A stretch of 64,000 bases of DNA. It comes from Arcticibacter pallidicorallinus. Its GTDB lineage: Bacteria > Bacteroidota > Bacteroidia > Sphingobacteriales > Sphingobacteriaceae. The DNA lies in the NCBI RefSeq assembly GCF_003002875.1, contig NZ_PVTH01000001.1, positions 310,001 to 374,000 on the forward strand, written 5' to 3'. The stretch's first letter is position 1. Every line of letters begins with the position of its first letter. The notes below the pieces were generated by a model that saw nothing but the letters and a program-made list of their open reading frames with translations, was not told the origin of the DNA and searched no databases. Below, piece by piece: positions 51,597 through 61,187 of this stretch. Position numbers and translations under genes: made by a program.

Positions 51597-54014
51597 ATGA
51601 AGCGGTCTTCAATGTCCTTCTTTCTGATGCTGGTAATCCATGCCAGTTTAGCACAAGACAAAGACTTGGTTCTTTGGTATGATAAGCCTGCGAAAGAGTG
51701 GAACGAAGCACTGCCAGTGGGCAACGGCCGTCTGGGCGCGATGATCTTCGGCAGACCCGGGGAGGAATTAATTCAGCTTAACGAGGAGACCTTGTGGACG
51801 GGTGGTCCTGTCGATCTGAATCCTAATCCAGACGCTCCAAAGTACCTGGAGCCATTGAGAAAGGCGCTGTTTAGCGACAGTATTGACAAAGCCGTTTCGC
51901 TTCTAAAGAAAATGCAGGGCCCCGATACGGAAATGTATCAGCCACTTGGCGACATTCTTATCAAACACCATTTTAAAGGTGCTCCCGGCAATTATTACAG
52001 AGACCTAAACATCACAAAAGCTACCTCAGCAACCCGCTTCACAGCAGAGGGTGTGAACTATTCACGTGAGGTATTCGCTTCTGCGCCTGATCAAATCATA
52101 GTTATTCATTTAAAAGCCGACAGAAAGAAGGCGCTTAACTTCTCTGTCGGGGTGCAGCATGAGCTTAAATATCAAACAACGGTTTCCAATGATAAGCACT
52201 TGGTGTTGGCAGGAAAGGCGAGGGTTGATAGTTATGGTAAAAAAGTGTCAGGATCGTTTAGCTATGAAGATAGTCAACGGCAAAATGGTATGCGCTATCA
52301 GTTCAGGATTAAGGCAATATCCCCCGATGGTAAAATTAACAGTACTGATTCTTCTCTGGTTATCTCAGAGGCATCAGAAGTTACATTATACGTTTCGGCA
52401 GCAACCAGTTTTAACGGATTTGATAAATCCCCCGACAGAGATGGCATAGACGAGCAGAGGCGGGCATCAGACTATTTGAACGCCGCGTCGAAGAAGAGTT
52501 ACAGTCAACTGTTACATGCACATATTGCAGATTATCAACGTTACTTTAACCGAGTAAGTCTTGATTTAGCATCTGGAAAAGCTAAAGAACTGCCCATTGA
52601 CCAGCGATTGGTTCGATACAGAGAGGGGGAAGCTGACCTCGCGCTTGAGGAGCTTTATTTTCAGTTCGGCAGATATTTGTTAATCTCAAGCTCCAGACCA
52701 GGTGGTATTCCTGCCAACCTTCAAGGGATCTGGAATAATTCCATAAGCCCACCCTGGAGAAGTAATTTTACAACCAATATCAATCTGCAGATGAATTACT
52801 GGCCGGCGGAAATGACTAACCTCTCCGAGTTGACGGAACCTCTGACCGCTCACATAAAGAGGATGGCAAAGAACGGAGCGCATACGGCCAGGTATTATTA
52901 TAATGCGCGCGGTTGGGCAGCTCATCATAATTCGGATATCTGGGCGCAGACCAATCCGGTAGGAGAGGGCTCGGGCGATCCGAAGTGGGCCAACTGGTCC
53001 CTTGCAAGCCCCTGGCTTAGTCAGCATCTGTTTGAACACTATCGGTTTACAGCAGATAAAGATTACCTCAAAAATACAGCATATCCCCTGATGAAAGGCG
53101 CAGCAGACTTTTGTCTGGACTGGCTGGTAGAAAAGGACGGTATTCTGGTTACAGCACCCTCCACGTCTCCGGAAAATGTTTATATCATGCCAAATGGAAC
53201 AAAAGGAACAGTAACAGTAGCCTCAGCGATGGATATGGAGATCATCTGGGATCTTTTTACAAACGTTATAGAGGCTTCTGAAGTTCTTGGAACCGACCGT
53301 GAATACGCTTCATTGTTGAAACAAAAAAGAGCGATGTTAAGTCCTCTGAAGGTCGGGAAAAAGGGTAACCTGGTTGAATGGTTTGGCGATTGGGAAGACG
53401 AAGATCCACAGCACAGACATATATCACACTTGTTTGGCCTGCATCCGGGAAGGCAAATATCGCCGCTCATTGACAAGAAATTTGCTGAAGCCAGTCGTAA
53501 AACCCTTGAAGTTAGAGGGGATGAAGGAACTGGCTGGAGCAAAGCATGGAAGATCAATTTTTGGGCAAGAATGCTCGACGGCAATCATGCCTATAAAATG
53601 TATCAGGAGCTGCTGAAAGTTTCCACGCTGAATAACCTATTTGACACACATCCGCCATTTCAGATAGACGGTAATTTCGGCGCTACAGCCGGTATTACTG
53701 AGATGCTTCTGCAGAGCCATCTGAATGAGATCCAGTTGCTGCCTGCCCTGCCTGAAAAATGGGCAGAGGGGCACGTTAAGGGTCTGATTGCGCGCGGTGC
53801 CTTCGAGCTGGAGATGGTTTGGAAAGGCGGTAAACTTAGGAAGGCCTTTGTAATTTCCAAAGCGGGTGGGCAGTGCAGGCTTCGTACCAATCAGAAAATT
53901 GTCGTTAAGGGCTTAAAGGCAAACTTCCGGCTGGCTAACGAACTCGTTACTCCTCAATATATCACAACGTTCGATACCAGGAAGGGCAATGTTTACGAAA
54001 TAACAGTCAATTGA
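51597..54014 (+). CDS. GH95 alpha-L-fucosidase or alpha-L-galactosidase
   Basis: 805 residues with a signal peptide (FFLMLVIHASLAQ). GH95 signatures: LVLWYDKPAKEWNEALPVGNGRLGAM, NLQGIWNNS, NINLQMNYWPAE with Asn394 and Asn396, STSPENVY with Glu526 and QIDGNFGATAGITEML with Asp691, matching AfcA Asn421, Asn423, Glu566 and Asp766. The residue two before the first Asn is Thr392; as I recall, His here in AfcA marks fucosidases and Thr marks an alpha-L-galactosidase. It removes terminal L-fucose or L-galactose from plant polysaccharide. Stop overlaps the next gene's start by 4 nt. Confidence 0.92.
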   Translation: MKRSSMSFFLMLVIHASLAQDKDLVLWYDKPAKEWNEALPVGNGRLGAMIFGRPGEELIQLNEETLWTGGPVDLNPNPDAPKYLEPLRKALFSDSIDKAVSLLKKMQGPDTEMYQPLGDILIKHHFKGAPGNYYRDLNITKATSATRFTAEGVNYSREVFASAPDQIIVIHLKADRKKALNFSVGVQHELKYQTTVSNDKHLVLAGKARVDSYGKKVSGSFSYEDSQRQNGMRYQFRIKAISPDGKINSTDSSLVISEASEVTLYVSAATSFNGFDKSPDRDGIDEQRRASDYLNAASKKSYSQLLHAHIADYQRYFNRVSLDLASGKAKELPIDQRLVRYREGEADLALEELYFQFGRYLLISSSRPGGIPANLQGIWNNSISPPWRSNFTTNINLQMNYWPAEMTNLSELTEPLTAHIKRMAKNGAHTARYYYNARGWAAHHNSDIWAQTNPVGEGSGDPKWANWSLASPWLSQHLFEHYRFTADKDYLKNTAYPLMKGAADFCLDWLVEKDGILVTAPSTSPENVYIMPNGTKGTVTVASAMDMEIIWDLFTNVIEASEVLGTDREYASLLKQKRAMLSPLKVGKKGNLVEWFGDWEDEDPQHRHISHLFGLHPGRQISPLIDKKFAEASRKTLEVRGDEGTGWSKAWKINFWARMLDGNHAYKMYQELLKVSTLNNLFDTHPPFQIDGNFGATAGITEMLLQSHLNEIQLLPALPEKWAEGHVKGLIARGAFELEMVWKGGKLRKAFVISKAGGQCRLRTNQKIVVKGLKANFRLANELVTPQYITTFDTRKGNVYEITVN

Positions 54015-55339
54015 TATTATACATGAACAAATTCGATAGGTTTCTGATTGTTTTCTCTCTGATTGCTTTTCAAGGGTACGCTCAATATCGCGATGACCTG
54101 CAGAATGGCAAATCCTGGAAATTTGATACCGGATCAAAAAATGTCGGCCCCGGATATACAGGGGTCAGTACGACTGATGTTTACTCCGATGGCAGAGGCT
54201 ATGGATTTGACTTTTCTTCTCAACCGAAATCCGTCTTCAGAAAAGGGAAAAATCCGTTAAAAAGCGACTTTGTAACATCTGATAAACCATTTTATTTCTC
54301 GGTCAGGGTTCCTGAGGGGAACTACAAAGTCACCCTTACGCTCGGTGATACCAAGTCTCCTGCCAAAGCTACCGTGAAAGCGGAGTCCAGGAGACTAATG
54401 CTGGAGCACCTGGAAACGAAGGCTGGCGGGCATATAAGAAAAAGCTTCATCGTCAATGTGAAAGACAGGAAGATAGCCGCTAATCGGGAAGTGCATTTAA
54501 AACCCAGGGAGCTAACTAAGCTGGATTGGGATGATAAACTCACTCTCGAATTCGATGCTAACACTGCTCTGAACGCGATCGAAATTGAAAAAACAGATAG
54601 CCAGATTACTGTCTACCTTGCGGGAAACTCCACGGTGGTTAATCAGGAGGAAGAGCCCTGGGCTTCGTGGGGACAAATGATTCCGCGTTTTTTCAGACCC
54701 GGCGTCGCAATTGCTAACCACGCGGAGTCAGGTTTGTCTTTGGGTAGCTTTATTGGGAGCAGGCGTCTGGAAAAGGTACTGAGTGTCATTAAACCGGGTG
54801 ATTATGTTTTTGTAGAGTTCGGACATAACGATGAAAAAGAAAAAGGTCCGAATGACGGACCCTATAAGTCTTACACAGAACGATTAAAAATATTCTCCAG
54901 GGAAGTGAGAGCAGCTAAGGCGAATCTGGTGATCTTAACGCCGACAGCGCGCCGATCTTTTGATGCCTCGGGAAAGATGGTTAATTCCCATGGCGAATAC
55001 CCCGATGCTGCACGAAAGGTAGCTTCGGAAGAAGGGGTTCCCTTGATCGATCTTACCGCCCTGACCACGCGGATGTATGAAGCCCTTGGGCCTGAAGGGT
55101 CAAAAAGTGCTTTTGTAATTTATCCGGAAAGGAATTTGAATGACAACACCCATTTCAACCCGTATGGGGCCTATCAGATTGCAAAGATTGTAGCTCAGGA
55201 GATCAAAGGACAAAATCTCAAGCTCGCTGAATTTCTGGTCGATATGCCGGCGTTTGACAGTGCTTCTCCTGATCATGTTGCGTCTTTCAAATGGCCCCCA
55301 AGTCCCCATGTGAGTATTGTTAAGCCCGATGGTAATTAA
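54011..55339 (+). CDS. CE12-type rhamnogalacturonan acetylesterase with N-terminal domain
   Basis: 442 residues with a signal peptide. About residues 25-190 form a beta-sandwich-like carbohydrate-binding domain (FSVRVPEGNYKVTLTLGD). The SGNH domain follows: VYLAGNSTVV (nucleophile Ser; Asn in place of Asp in the GDS motif), VFVEFGHNDEKEKG, and the C-terminal DNTHFNPYGA with the catalytic Asp-His. CE12 enzymes remove acetyl groups from the rhamnogalacturonan backbone. Starts 4 nt inside the GH95 stop region. Confidence 0.88.
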   Translation: MILYMNKFDRFLIVFSLIAFQGYAQYRDDLQNGKSWKFDTGSKNVGPGYTGVSTTDVYSDGRGYGFDFSSQPKSVFRKGKNPLKSDFVTSDKPFYFSVRVPEGNYKVTLTLGDTKSPAKATVKAESRRLMLEHLETKAGGHIRKSFIVNVKDRKIAANREVHLKPRELTKLDWDDKLTLEFDANTALNAIEIEKTDSQITVYLAGNSTVVNQEEEPWASWGQMIPRFFRPGVAIANHAESGLSLGSFIGSRRLEKVLSVIKPGDYVFVEFGHNDEKEKGPNDGPYKSYTERLKIFSREVRAAKANLVILTPTARRSFDASGKMVNSHGEYPDAARKVASEEGVPLIDLTALTTRMYEALGPEGSKSAFVIYPERNLNDNTHFNPYGAYQIAKIVAQEIKGQNLKLAEFLVDMPAFDSASPDHVASFKWPPSPHVSIVKPDGN

Positions 55340-55421
55340 GCGGCTCTTATTGGATCATAATATATTTAGCTTACCGTGCCTTTTTAGAATGCATGGTTTT
55401 ATCGAAACAAACATTAACAAA

Positions 55422-58295
55422 ATGGTAAAAGGTTTTAGAAAGAACATCCTGACAGTATTTTTAAGTATCTCCTTTGCATTGCAAGGCATGGCTCAGGTGA
55501 GCGATAGGAAGGAAATACAGTACATTTCCGGTGTAGATAACAAGAACACGGTGACCTGGGATTTTTGGGTTACGGGCGGTAGGAAAAGTGGTGTCTGGTC
55601 AAAGATTGAAGTTCCTTCGCATTGGGAACAACAGGGCTTCGGATCATATAATTACGGGCGCGACTATGTTACCTATGGTAAGAATTTCCGTTTTGCTGAT
55701 GAAAAAGGGATCTATAAACACCAGTTCACGGTTCCCTCCAACTGGCAGGGGAAGGACGTCTTCATCGTCTTCGAGGGGTCTATGACCGATACCGAAGTGA
55801 AGATCAACGGAAAGCTGGCAGGTCCGGTTCATCAGGGCTCCTTCTATCGATTTAAGTACAATATCTCTGATAAGCTAAGTTTCGGCAAGGCTAATCAGAT
55901 CGAAGTGATGGTAAGCAAGATGTCTGCAGACAACTCTGTAAATAATGCCGAGCGCCTGGCTGACTATTGGATATTTGGGGGGATCTTCCGGCCCGTTTAT
56001 CTGGAGGCAGTTCCGAAAGAACATATCGAGTATACGGCTATTGACGCAAAGGCGGATGGGTCTTTTGCTATGAATGTGTTTCTGAAAAATGCGGAAGCCG
56101 GGCGTAATATCGTCGCGGAAATTAAAGATGCTGCAGGAAAAGTTGTAGCTACTGCCAGTGCCAGAACACAGGAAAGAGATTCGGTGCTTATGTTGAAAAC
56201 AAAGCTCAGCAAACCACTGCAGTGGACGGCTGAAACACCGCATCTTTATCGTGCTGATGTCAGCATTCGTAACGCGGGCAATGTGCTCTACAAAACGACT
56301 GAAAAGTTTGGATTCCGGACAATCGAAATACGTAAAGGAGACGGTATCTATGTAAACGGAACCAAGATCAAGATGAAGGGTGTTAATCGTCATGTCTGGT
56401 GGCCGGAAACGGGACGCTCCATCAACAAGGAGATCGATCTTAATGATGTTAAGCTGATCAAGGAGATGAATATGAACGCTGTTCGTTGTTCTCATTATCC
56501 TCCTGACAAGTCTTTTCTTGAGTATTGCGATTCCTTAGGCTTGTATGTTTTGGATGAGCTTGCGGGCTGGCAAAAAGCGTACAGCACCAAGGCCGGTAAG
56601 CCCCTGGTGAAGCAGATGGTTATCAGAGATGTTAACCACCCCTCAATTATCTTCTGGAGCAACGGCAACGAGGGTGGCCATAACTTTGATCTCATAAAAG
56701 AATATGCTAAGTATGATCTTTCTAGCCGTCCGGTTATCCATGGTCACCACAGACCAGGAAATGCTCTCAATGGCATAGACTGTAACCATTACGAAGATTA
56801 TTATAGCACTCAAAAAATTCTCGCCGACACCAATATATACATGCCTACAGAGTTTCTGCATTCTCAGGATGACGGTGGCGGGGCAGTGGCTTTGAACGAG
56901 TTCTGGGATCTCCACTGGTATGCTAAGAAGGGTGCAGGCGGATTTATATGGGATCTCGCTGACGAGGGAATTGTACGTACCGATCAGAATGGTATAATCG
57001 ATGTAAATGGAGTAAATGCACCCGACGGATTAGTAGGGCCATACCGCGAAAAGGAAGGGAGCGTGAATGCCATCAGAGAAATTTATTCACCCGTTAAAAT
57101 CACCTTGAAAGAACTTCCTGACAACTTCAAAGGCGAGATACCGGTAGAAAACAGGTTCCACTTTACAAATATAAACCAGTGCACCTTTAAATGGGAGCTG
57201 GTGAATTTTAAGAAGAGAGATGATCAGACCTCGGGATACACGGTTGCTAAGGAGGGATCGGCAACAGCTCCTTCTATTGCACCGGTGGCCAGGGGCGTGC
57301 TTAAGCTGAAGCTGCCAGGAGACTGGAAGAGCTATGATGCGCTTACATTGTCTGCTTATGATCCATCAAAAAATGAAGTGTATAAATGGGTGTGGAAAGT
57401 GAAGAAGAACAGCCAACTGCTTGACGGATTATTAGTTACTACGGGGTCTGAACAGGTCGCTGTTTCTGAAGCTGATAGTTTGATAACCTTAAAGGCTAGC
57501 GGTATATCAGTTTCTATAAATAAGAAAAATGGAAGGCTCGCTGATCTGGCAAACGATTTTTCCGCTAAGCTATCATTCAATAACGGACCGGTATTGGTGA
57601 GCGGAAATGCTGTATTCTCGTCCATCAGGCATTTTAAAGAAGGTGATGGTCACGTTGTCGAGGCTAGCTATACCGGCGATATGAAATATGTACGCTGGAA
57701 GATGTACGGTAGCGGCTGGCTCGAAATGACGTATGAATATACTCTGAACGGAACGTATCCTTTCACGGGTGTTTCTTTCAATTATCCGGAAAACTTTGTG
57801 CTGGGTGCAAAATGGTTGGGTAAAGGACCTTACCGCGTTTGGAAAAACAGAATGCAGGGCGTCACACACAACGTTTGGGAGAACCGATATAACAACACGC
57901 ATACAGGAAGCGCACCCTGGATTTACCCGGAGTTTAAAGGGTACTATGGTGATATCGCCTGGATGGAGTTGAATACGGTGCAAGGGAAATTTACAGTCGC
58001 TAGTCGGGATAACGATTTGTTTGTCCGCTTATTCGACTTTTACGCGGTATCAGGGGCCAGGCCGGCTCCTGAATTGCCAAGTGGTGATATCTCTTTCCTC
58101 GACGGCATTCCGCCAGCCGGAAGCAAGCTTGCGTTGAATGTCAGCTATAATACCTCGGCACTCGGCCCCGAGAGCGAGCCTAATAAGGTCGCAGGGACTA
58201 CGAAGCGGACATTGTATTTCTACTTTGGCTTGCCGAAGCCAACTACTGAGAATAAGCAGTTTGTTATGCCAAAAGAAAATATCCTGACGGATTAG
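55422..58295 (+). CDS. GH2 beta-galactosidase-like glycosidase
   Basis: 957 residues from the ATG at 55422 (MVKGFRKNILTVFLSISFALQGMAQ, a signal peptide); in-frame ATG codons upstream lie in or near the preceding gene. GH2 layout: sugar-binding jelly roll (YKHQFTVPSNWQGKDVFIVFEGS), Ig-like part, barrel with KMKGVNRHVWWPETGR, Glu417 in WSNGNEGG (acid/base) and Glu477 in PTEFLHSQDDG (nucleophile). It probably removes beta-galactose or a related sugar from pectin side chains. The C-terminal part resembles the beta-galactosidase small domain. It lies 82 bp after the CE12 gene. Confidence 0.9.
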   Translation: MVKGFRKNILTVFLSISFALQGMAQVSDRKEIQYISGVDNKNTVTWDFWVTGGRKSGVWSKIEVPSHWEQQGFGSYNYGRDYVTYGKNFRFADEKGIYKHQFTVPSNWQGKDVFIVFEGSMTDTEVKINGKLAGPVHQGSFYRFKYNISDKLSFGKANQIEVMVSKMSADNSVNNAERLADYWIFGGIFRPVYLEAVPKEHIEYTAIDAKADGSFAMNVFLKNAEAGRNIVAEIKDAAGKVVATASARTQERDSVLMLKTKLSKPLQWTAETPHLYRADVSIRNAGNVLYKTTEKFGFRTIEIRKGDGIYVNGTKIKMKGVNRHVWWPETGRSINKEIDLNDVKLIKEMNMNAVRCSHYPPDKSFLEYCDSLGLYVLDELAGWQKAYSTKAGKPLVKQMVIRDVNHPSIIFWSNGNEGGHNFDLIKEYAKYDLSSRPVIHGHHRPGNALNGIDCNHYEDYYSTQKILADTNIYMPTEFLHSQDDGGGAVALNEFWDLHWYAKKGAGGFIWDLADEGIVRTDQNGIIDVNGVNAPDGLVGPYREKEGSVNAIREIYSPVKITLKELPDNFKGEIPVENRFHFTNINQCTFKWELVNFKKRDDQTSGYTVAKEGSATAPSIAPVARGVLKLKLPGDWKSYDALTLSAYDPSKNEVYKWVWKVKKNSQLLDGLLVTTGSEQVAVSEADSLITLKASGISVSINKKNGRLADLANDFSAKLSFNNGPVLVSGNAVFSSIRHFKEGDGHVVEASYTGDMKYVRWKMYGSGWLEMTYEYTLNGTYPFTGVSFNYPENFVLGAKWLGKGPYRVWKNRMQGVTHNVWENRYNNTHTGSAPWIYPEFKGYYGDIAWMELNTVQGKFTVASRDNDLFVRLFDFYAVSGARPAPELPSGDISFLDGIPPAGSKLALNVSYNTSALGPESEPNKVAGTTKRTLYFYFGLPKPTTENKQFVMPKENILTD

Positions 58296-58314
58296 CAGGT
58301 CAGAGAAAAGAAAT

Positions 58315-58347
58315 CAGGCAAGGGTCTAAGAATAAGATCCTTGCCTG
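58315..58347. repeat. Hairpin between GH2 and PL11 genes
   Basis: CAGGCAAGG pairs with CCTTGCCTG across a short loop, 20 bp after the GH2 stop. No T-run follows, so it may be an RNA-stability element. Confidence 0.5.
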
Positions 58348-58435
58348 TAAATATTAACCATAGATCTGTAAGATACAAACCTCAGCAGATATCAAAAACC
58401 GTACTACAAACAAGTAAGTCATTTATAAGCCAGTT

Positions 58436-60349
58436 ATGAAACTAAAAGCCCTGATTTTAACCGGATTATTGGTTAGCTCCTGCCTGATTTCCAGCGCCCA
58501 ACGTCTGATGGAGAATCTGGGGCGTGGGCTGGTAGCGATAAACAAGGGGAATGGTGTTGTATACCTGGGATGGCGCTTGCTGGGGACGGATTCTGAGGAT
58601 ATTGCTTTTAATCTTTACCGCTCAACCAACGGAAGCAAGCCCCTGAAGTTAAACTCGCTGCCGCTCACTCTAACCACTGATTTCGAAGATAGCAGGGCGG
58701 ACCTTTCGAAACACAATTCTTATTTCGTCAAGACAGTTATTAAGGGAAAGGAGACCGAGACAAGTGATCCCTTCTTGCTTGCAGCTAATCCTCCAGCTGT
58801 CCCTTATCTTTCGGTGCCCTTACAAACGCCGGCCGGCTATACTCCTAACGATGCGTCGGTGGGTGATCTCGACGGTGATGGCGAATATGAGATTATTATC
58901 CATCAGGTAGGGGTTGGCCGGGATAATTCCCATGCTGGTATTACCTCAGCTCCGATACTGGAGGCTTACAAACTGGACGGCACTTTCCTCTGGAGGATTA
59001 ATCTGGGTAGGAATATCCGGGAAGGCGCACACTATACTCAGTTTATGGTGTACGACCTGGACGGAGATGGAAAAGCAGAGATCGCATGCAAGACCGCTGA
59101 TGGAACAATTGACGGACAGGGTAACTGCATCGGCGACTCTACCAAAGATTGGAGGAATAGCCGTGGCTATATTTTAAAAGGGCCTGAATACCTCACTGTT
59201 TTCGATGGTCTTACCGGTGCTGCAGTCAGCACAGTGAAATACCTGCCGGGAAGGCATCCTGATAAGGAAGATCCTGATCAGGAAGAGATGGCGGCAGTCT
59301 GGGGCGATGGTAATGGAAACCGCATGGACCGATTCCTGGGAGGGGTCGCTTACCTGGATGGCAGGAACGCCAGCCTGATTATGTGCCGAGGTTACTACAC
59401 TCGTTCGGTCATTGCCGCTTGGGACTTTAAAGATAAAAAGCTTACAAGCCGTTGGATTTTTGACAGTGATGCCTCGGCCGAAAATCGCAAGTATCGCGGA
59501 CAGGGGAACCACAGTCTGACTATAGCAGATGTAGACGCGGATGGAAAGGATGAGATCGTGTATGGAGCGATGACCCTGGATGATGATGGGCGAGGGCTCT
59601 ATAGTACCGGCATAGGTCACGGAGATGCACTGCATGTTTCAGATCTTGACCCCTCAAGGCCCGGGCTTGAGGTCTTCGATATTCAGGAGCGCTTTGGAGA
59701 CGCAGGTGCGAGCTTCAGAGACGCAAGAACCGGAGAGGTGATATGGAAAAAAGCCTCAATTAAAGCGGGTGATGATGGCGAGGGGCCGGGTCGCGGCCTA
59801 TCCCTGGATGTAGATCCGCGATATGAGGGCTTCGAATCATGGGTGGCGGGAGCTGGTATCACCGGAATGTTTGACGTCAGGGGAAATAAGATTTCAGAGG
59901 GGAATCCTTCTGTGAACTTCGGAATCTTCTGGGATGAAGACATGTTGAGTGAACTTTTAAATTCAACTACCGTTAGCAAGTGGGACTATCTCGCCGGAAA
60001 ATCAAACGTCTTGTTTGACGCTGCGTCTTATGATTGTGTCAGCAACAACGGCACAAAGTCTACACCCGCGCTAAGCGCAGATTTGTTTGGCGACTGGCGT
60101 GAAGAAGTGATGTTCAGAACACGAGACGGAAAGGAACTTAGAATCTTTACCACCACGATTCCAGCTAAAAACAGACTATTCACCTTCATGCACGATCCGC
60201 AATATCGTCAGAGCATAGCCTGGCAAAACGTAGCATACAATCAGCCGCCTCATACGGGTTTTTACATCGGTCCGAACATGAAACCACCTAAACGACCCAA
60301 TATAGAGGTCACGAAACGGCATAAGCAAGCAAAAATATCTCAAAAATAG
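58436..60349 (+). CDS. PL11-type rhamnogalacturonan lyase
   Basis: 637 residues with a signal peptide (LKALILTGLLVSSCLISSA). It then begins QRLMENLGRGLVAI, a PL11 signature, with the calcium-binding beta-propeller repeats DLDGDGEYEII, DLDGDGKAEIACKTADG and DVDADGKDEIVYGAM. It cleaves the alpha-1,4 bond between rhamnose and galacturonate in rhamnogalacturonan-I by beta-elimination. Length is normal for PL11. The unsaturated product would be the substrate for the GH105 enzyme of the same cluster. Confidence 0.94.
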   Translation: MKLKALILTGLLVSSCLISSAQRLMENLGRGLVAINKGNGVVYLGWRLLGTDSEDIAFNLYRSTNGSKPLKLNSLPLTLTTDFEDSRADLSKHNSYFVKTVIKGKETETSDPFLLAANPPAVPYLSVPLQTPAGYTPNDASVGDLDGDGEYEIIIHQVGVGRDNSHAGITSAPILEAYKLDGTFLWRINLGRNIREGAHYTQFMVYDLDGDGKAEIACKTADGTIDGQGNCIGDSTKDWRNSRGYILKGPEYLTVFDGLTGAAVSTVKYLPGRHPDKEDPDQEEMAAVWGDGNGNRMDRFLGGVAYLDGRNASLIMCRGYYTRSVIAAWDFKDKKLTSRWIFDSDASAENRKYRGQGNHSLTIADVDADGKDEIVYGAMTLDDDGRGLYSTGIGHGDALHVSDLDPSRPGLEVFDIQERFGDAGASFRDARTGEVIWKKASIKAGDDGEGPGRGLSLDVDPRYEGFESWVAGAGITGMFDVRGNKISEGNPSVNFGIFWDEDMLSELLNSTTVSKWDYLAGKSNVLFDAASYDCVSNNGTKSTPALSADLFGDWREEVMFRTRDGKELRIFTTTIPAKNRLFTFMHDPQYRQSIAWQNVAYNQPPHTGFYIGPNMKPPKRPNIEVTKRHKQAKISQK

Positions 60350-60372
60350 TCTTATCGATATTTCAAGAACTA

Positions 60373-61161
60373 ATGAAGAAGCTAAGCAAAAGCATAATGC
60401 CATTATACTGGAGGCTCCCATTTATGTTGGTAGTCGTCCTGACGAGTCTGGCCTTTACCTTTTCTCAACGACCCGCCCTTTATATAATCGGCGATTCGAC
60501 TGTAAGAAATACGAATGACTCCTTTATGGGCTGGGGCACTGCAATTCAATCGTTGTTTGATACCACCAGAATCGATTTGCGCAACCAGGCGATGGCTGGG
60601 AGAAGTACGCGAACCTTCGTTAAGGAGGGTCGTTGGTCTGCCGTGTCTTCTCAATTGAAGCCAGGAGATTATGTGATGATGCAGTTCGGACATAACGAGG
60701 GTAGTAAGCCCGATACCACTAGAGGCGGATACCGAGGAGTATTAAGAGGTATTGGTGAAGAAACCAAAGAACTTATCTGGCCAGATGGAACGCCTGAGAC
60801 CGTGCATACCTATGGCTGGTATATTCGTCAGTTTATACGTGATACGAAATCCAAAGGCGCCACCCCGATTGTTCTGTCTATGATCCCCAGAAACAGCTGG
60901 AAGGAGGGTATGATCGTGCGGGCAGATCAGGATTTCGGTCTATGGGCCAGTCAGGTGGCAGAGCAAGAGGGCGCTTACTTCATCGATTTGAATAAGATTA
61001 CGGCAGACCGATATCAGAAAATGGGTCCTGACAAGGTCAAGCAGCTCTTTCCAACTGACCATACCCACACGAATTCAAAAGGCGCGCTGATTAATGCCGA
61101 GTCGGTGATGAAAGGCCTGAAAAAGCAGAAGCAAATAGGGCTTCACTCTTTCCTGAAGTAA
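60373..61161 (+). CDS. CE12-type rhamnogalacturonan acetylesterase
   Basis: 262 residues with a signal peptide (WRLPFMLVVVLTSLAFTFS). Single SGNH domain with ALYIIGDSTVRN, the GDS nucleophile, YVMMQFGHNEG and FPTDHTHTNSKGA with the catalytic Asp-His. Shorter than the CE12 protein at 54011 because it lacks an N-terminal domain, so the two may attack different acetylated forms. Second CE12 of the cluster, 23 bp after PL11 and 26 bp before GH2. Confidence 0.93.
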   Translation: MKKLSKSIMPLYWRLPFMLVVVLTSLAFTFSQRPALYIIGDSTVRNTNDSFMGWGTAIQSLFDTTRIDLRNQAMAGRSTRTFVKEGRWSAVSSQLKPGDYVMMQFGHNEGSKPDTTRGGYRGVLRGIGEETKELIWPDGTPETVHTYGWYIRQFIRDTKSKGATPIVLSMIPRNSWKEGMIVRADQDFGLWASQVAEQEGAYFIDLNKITADRYQKMGPDKVKQLFPTDHTHTNSKGALINAESVMKGLKKQKQIGLHSFLK

Positions 61162-61187
61162 GATCCTCAATACACGACATACTATCT

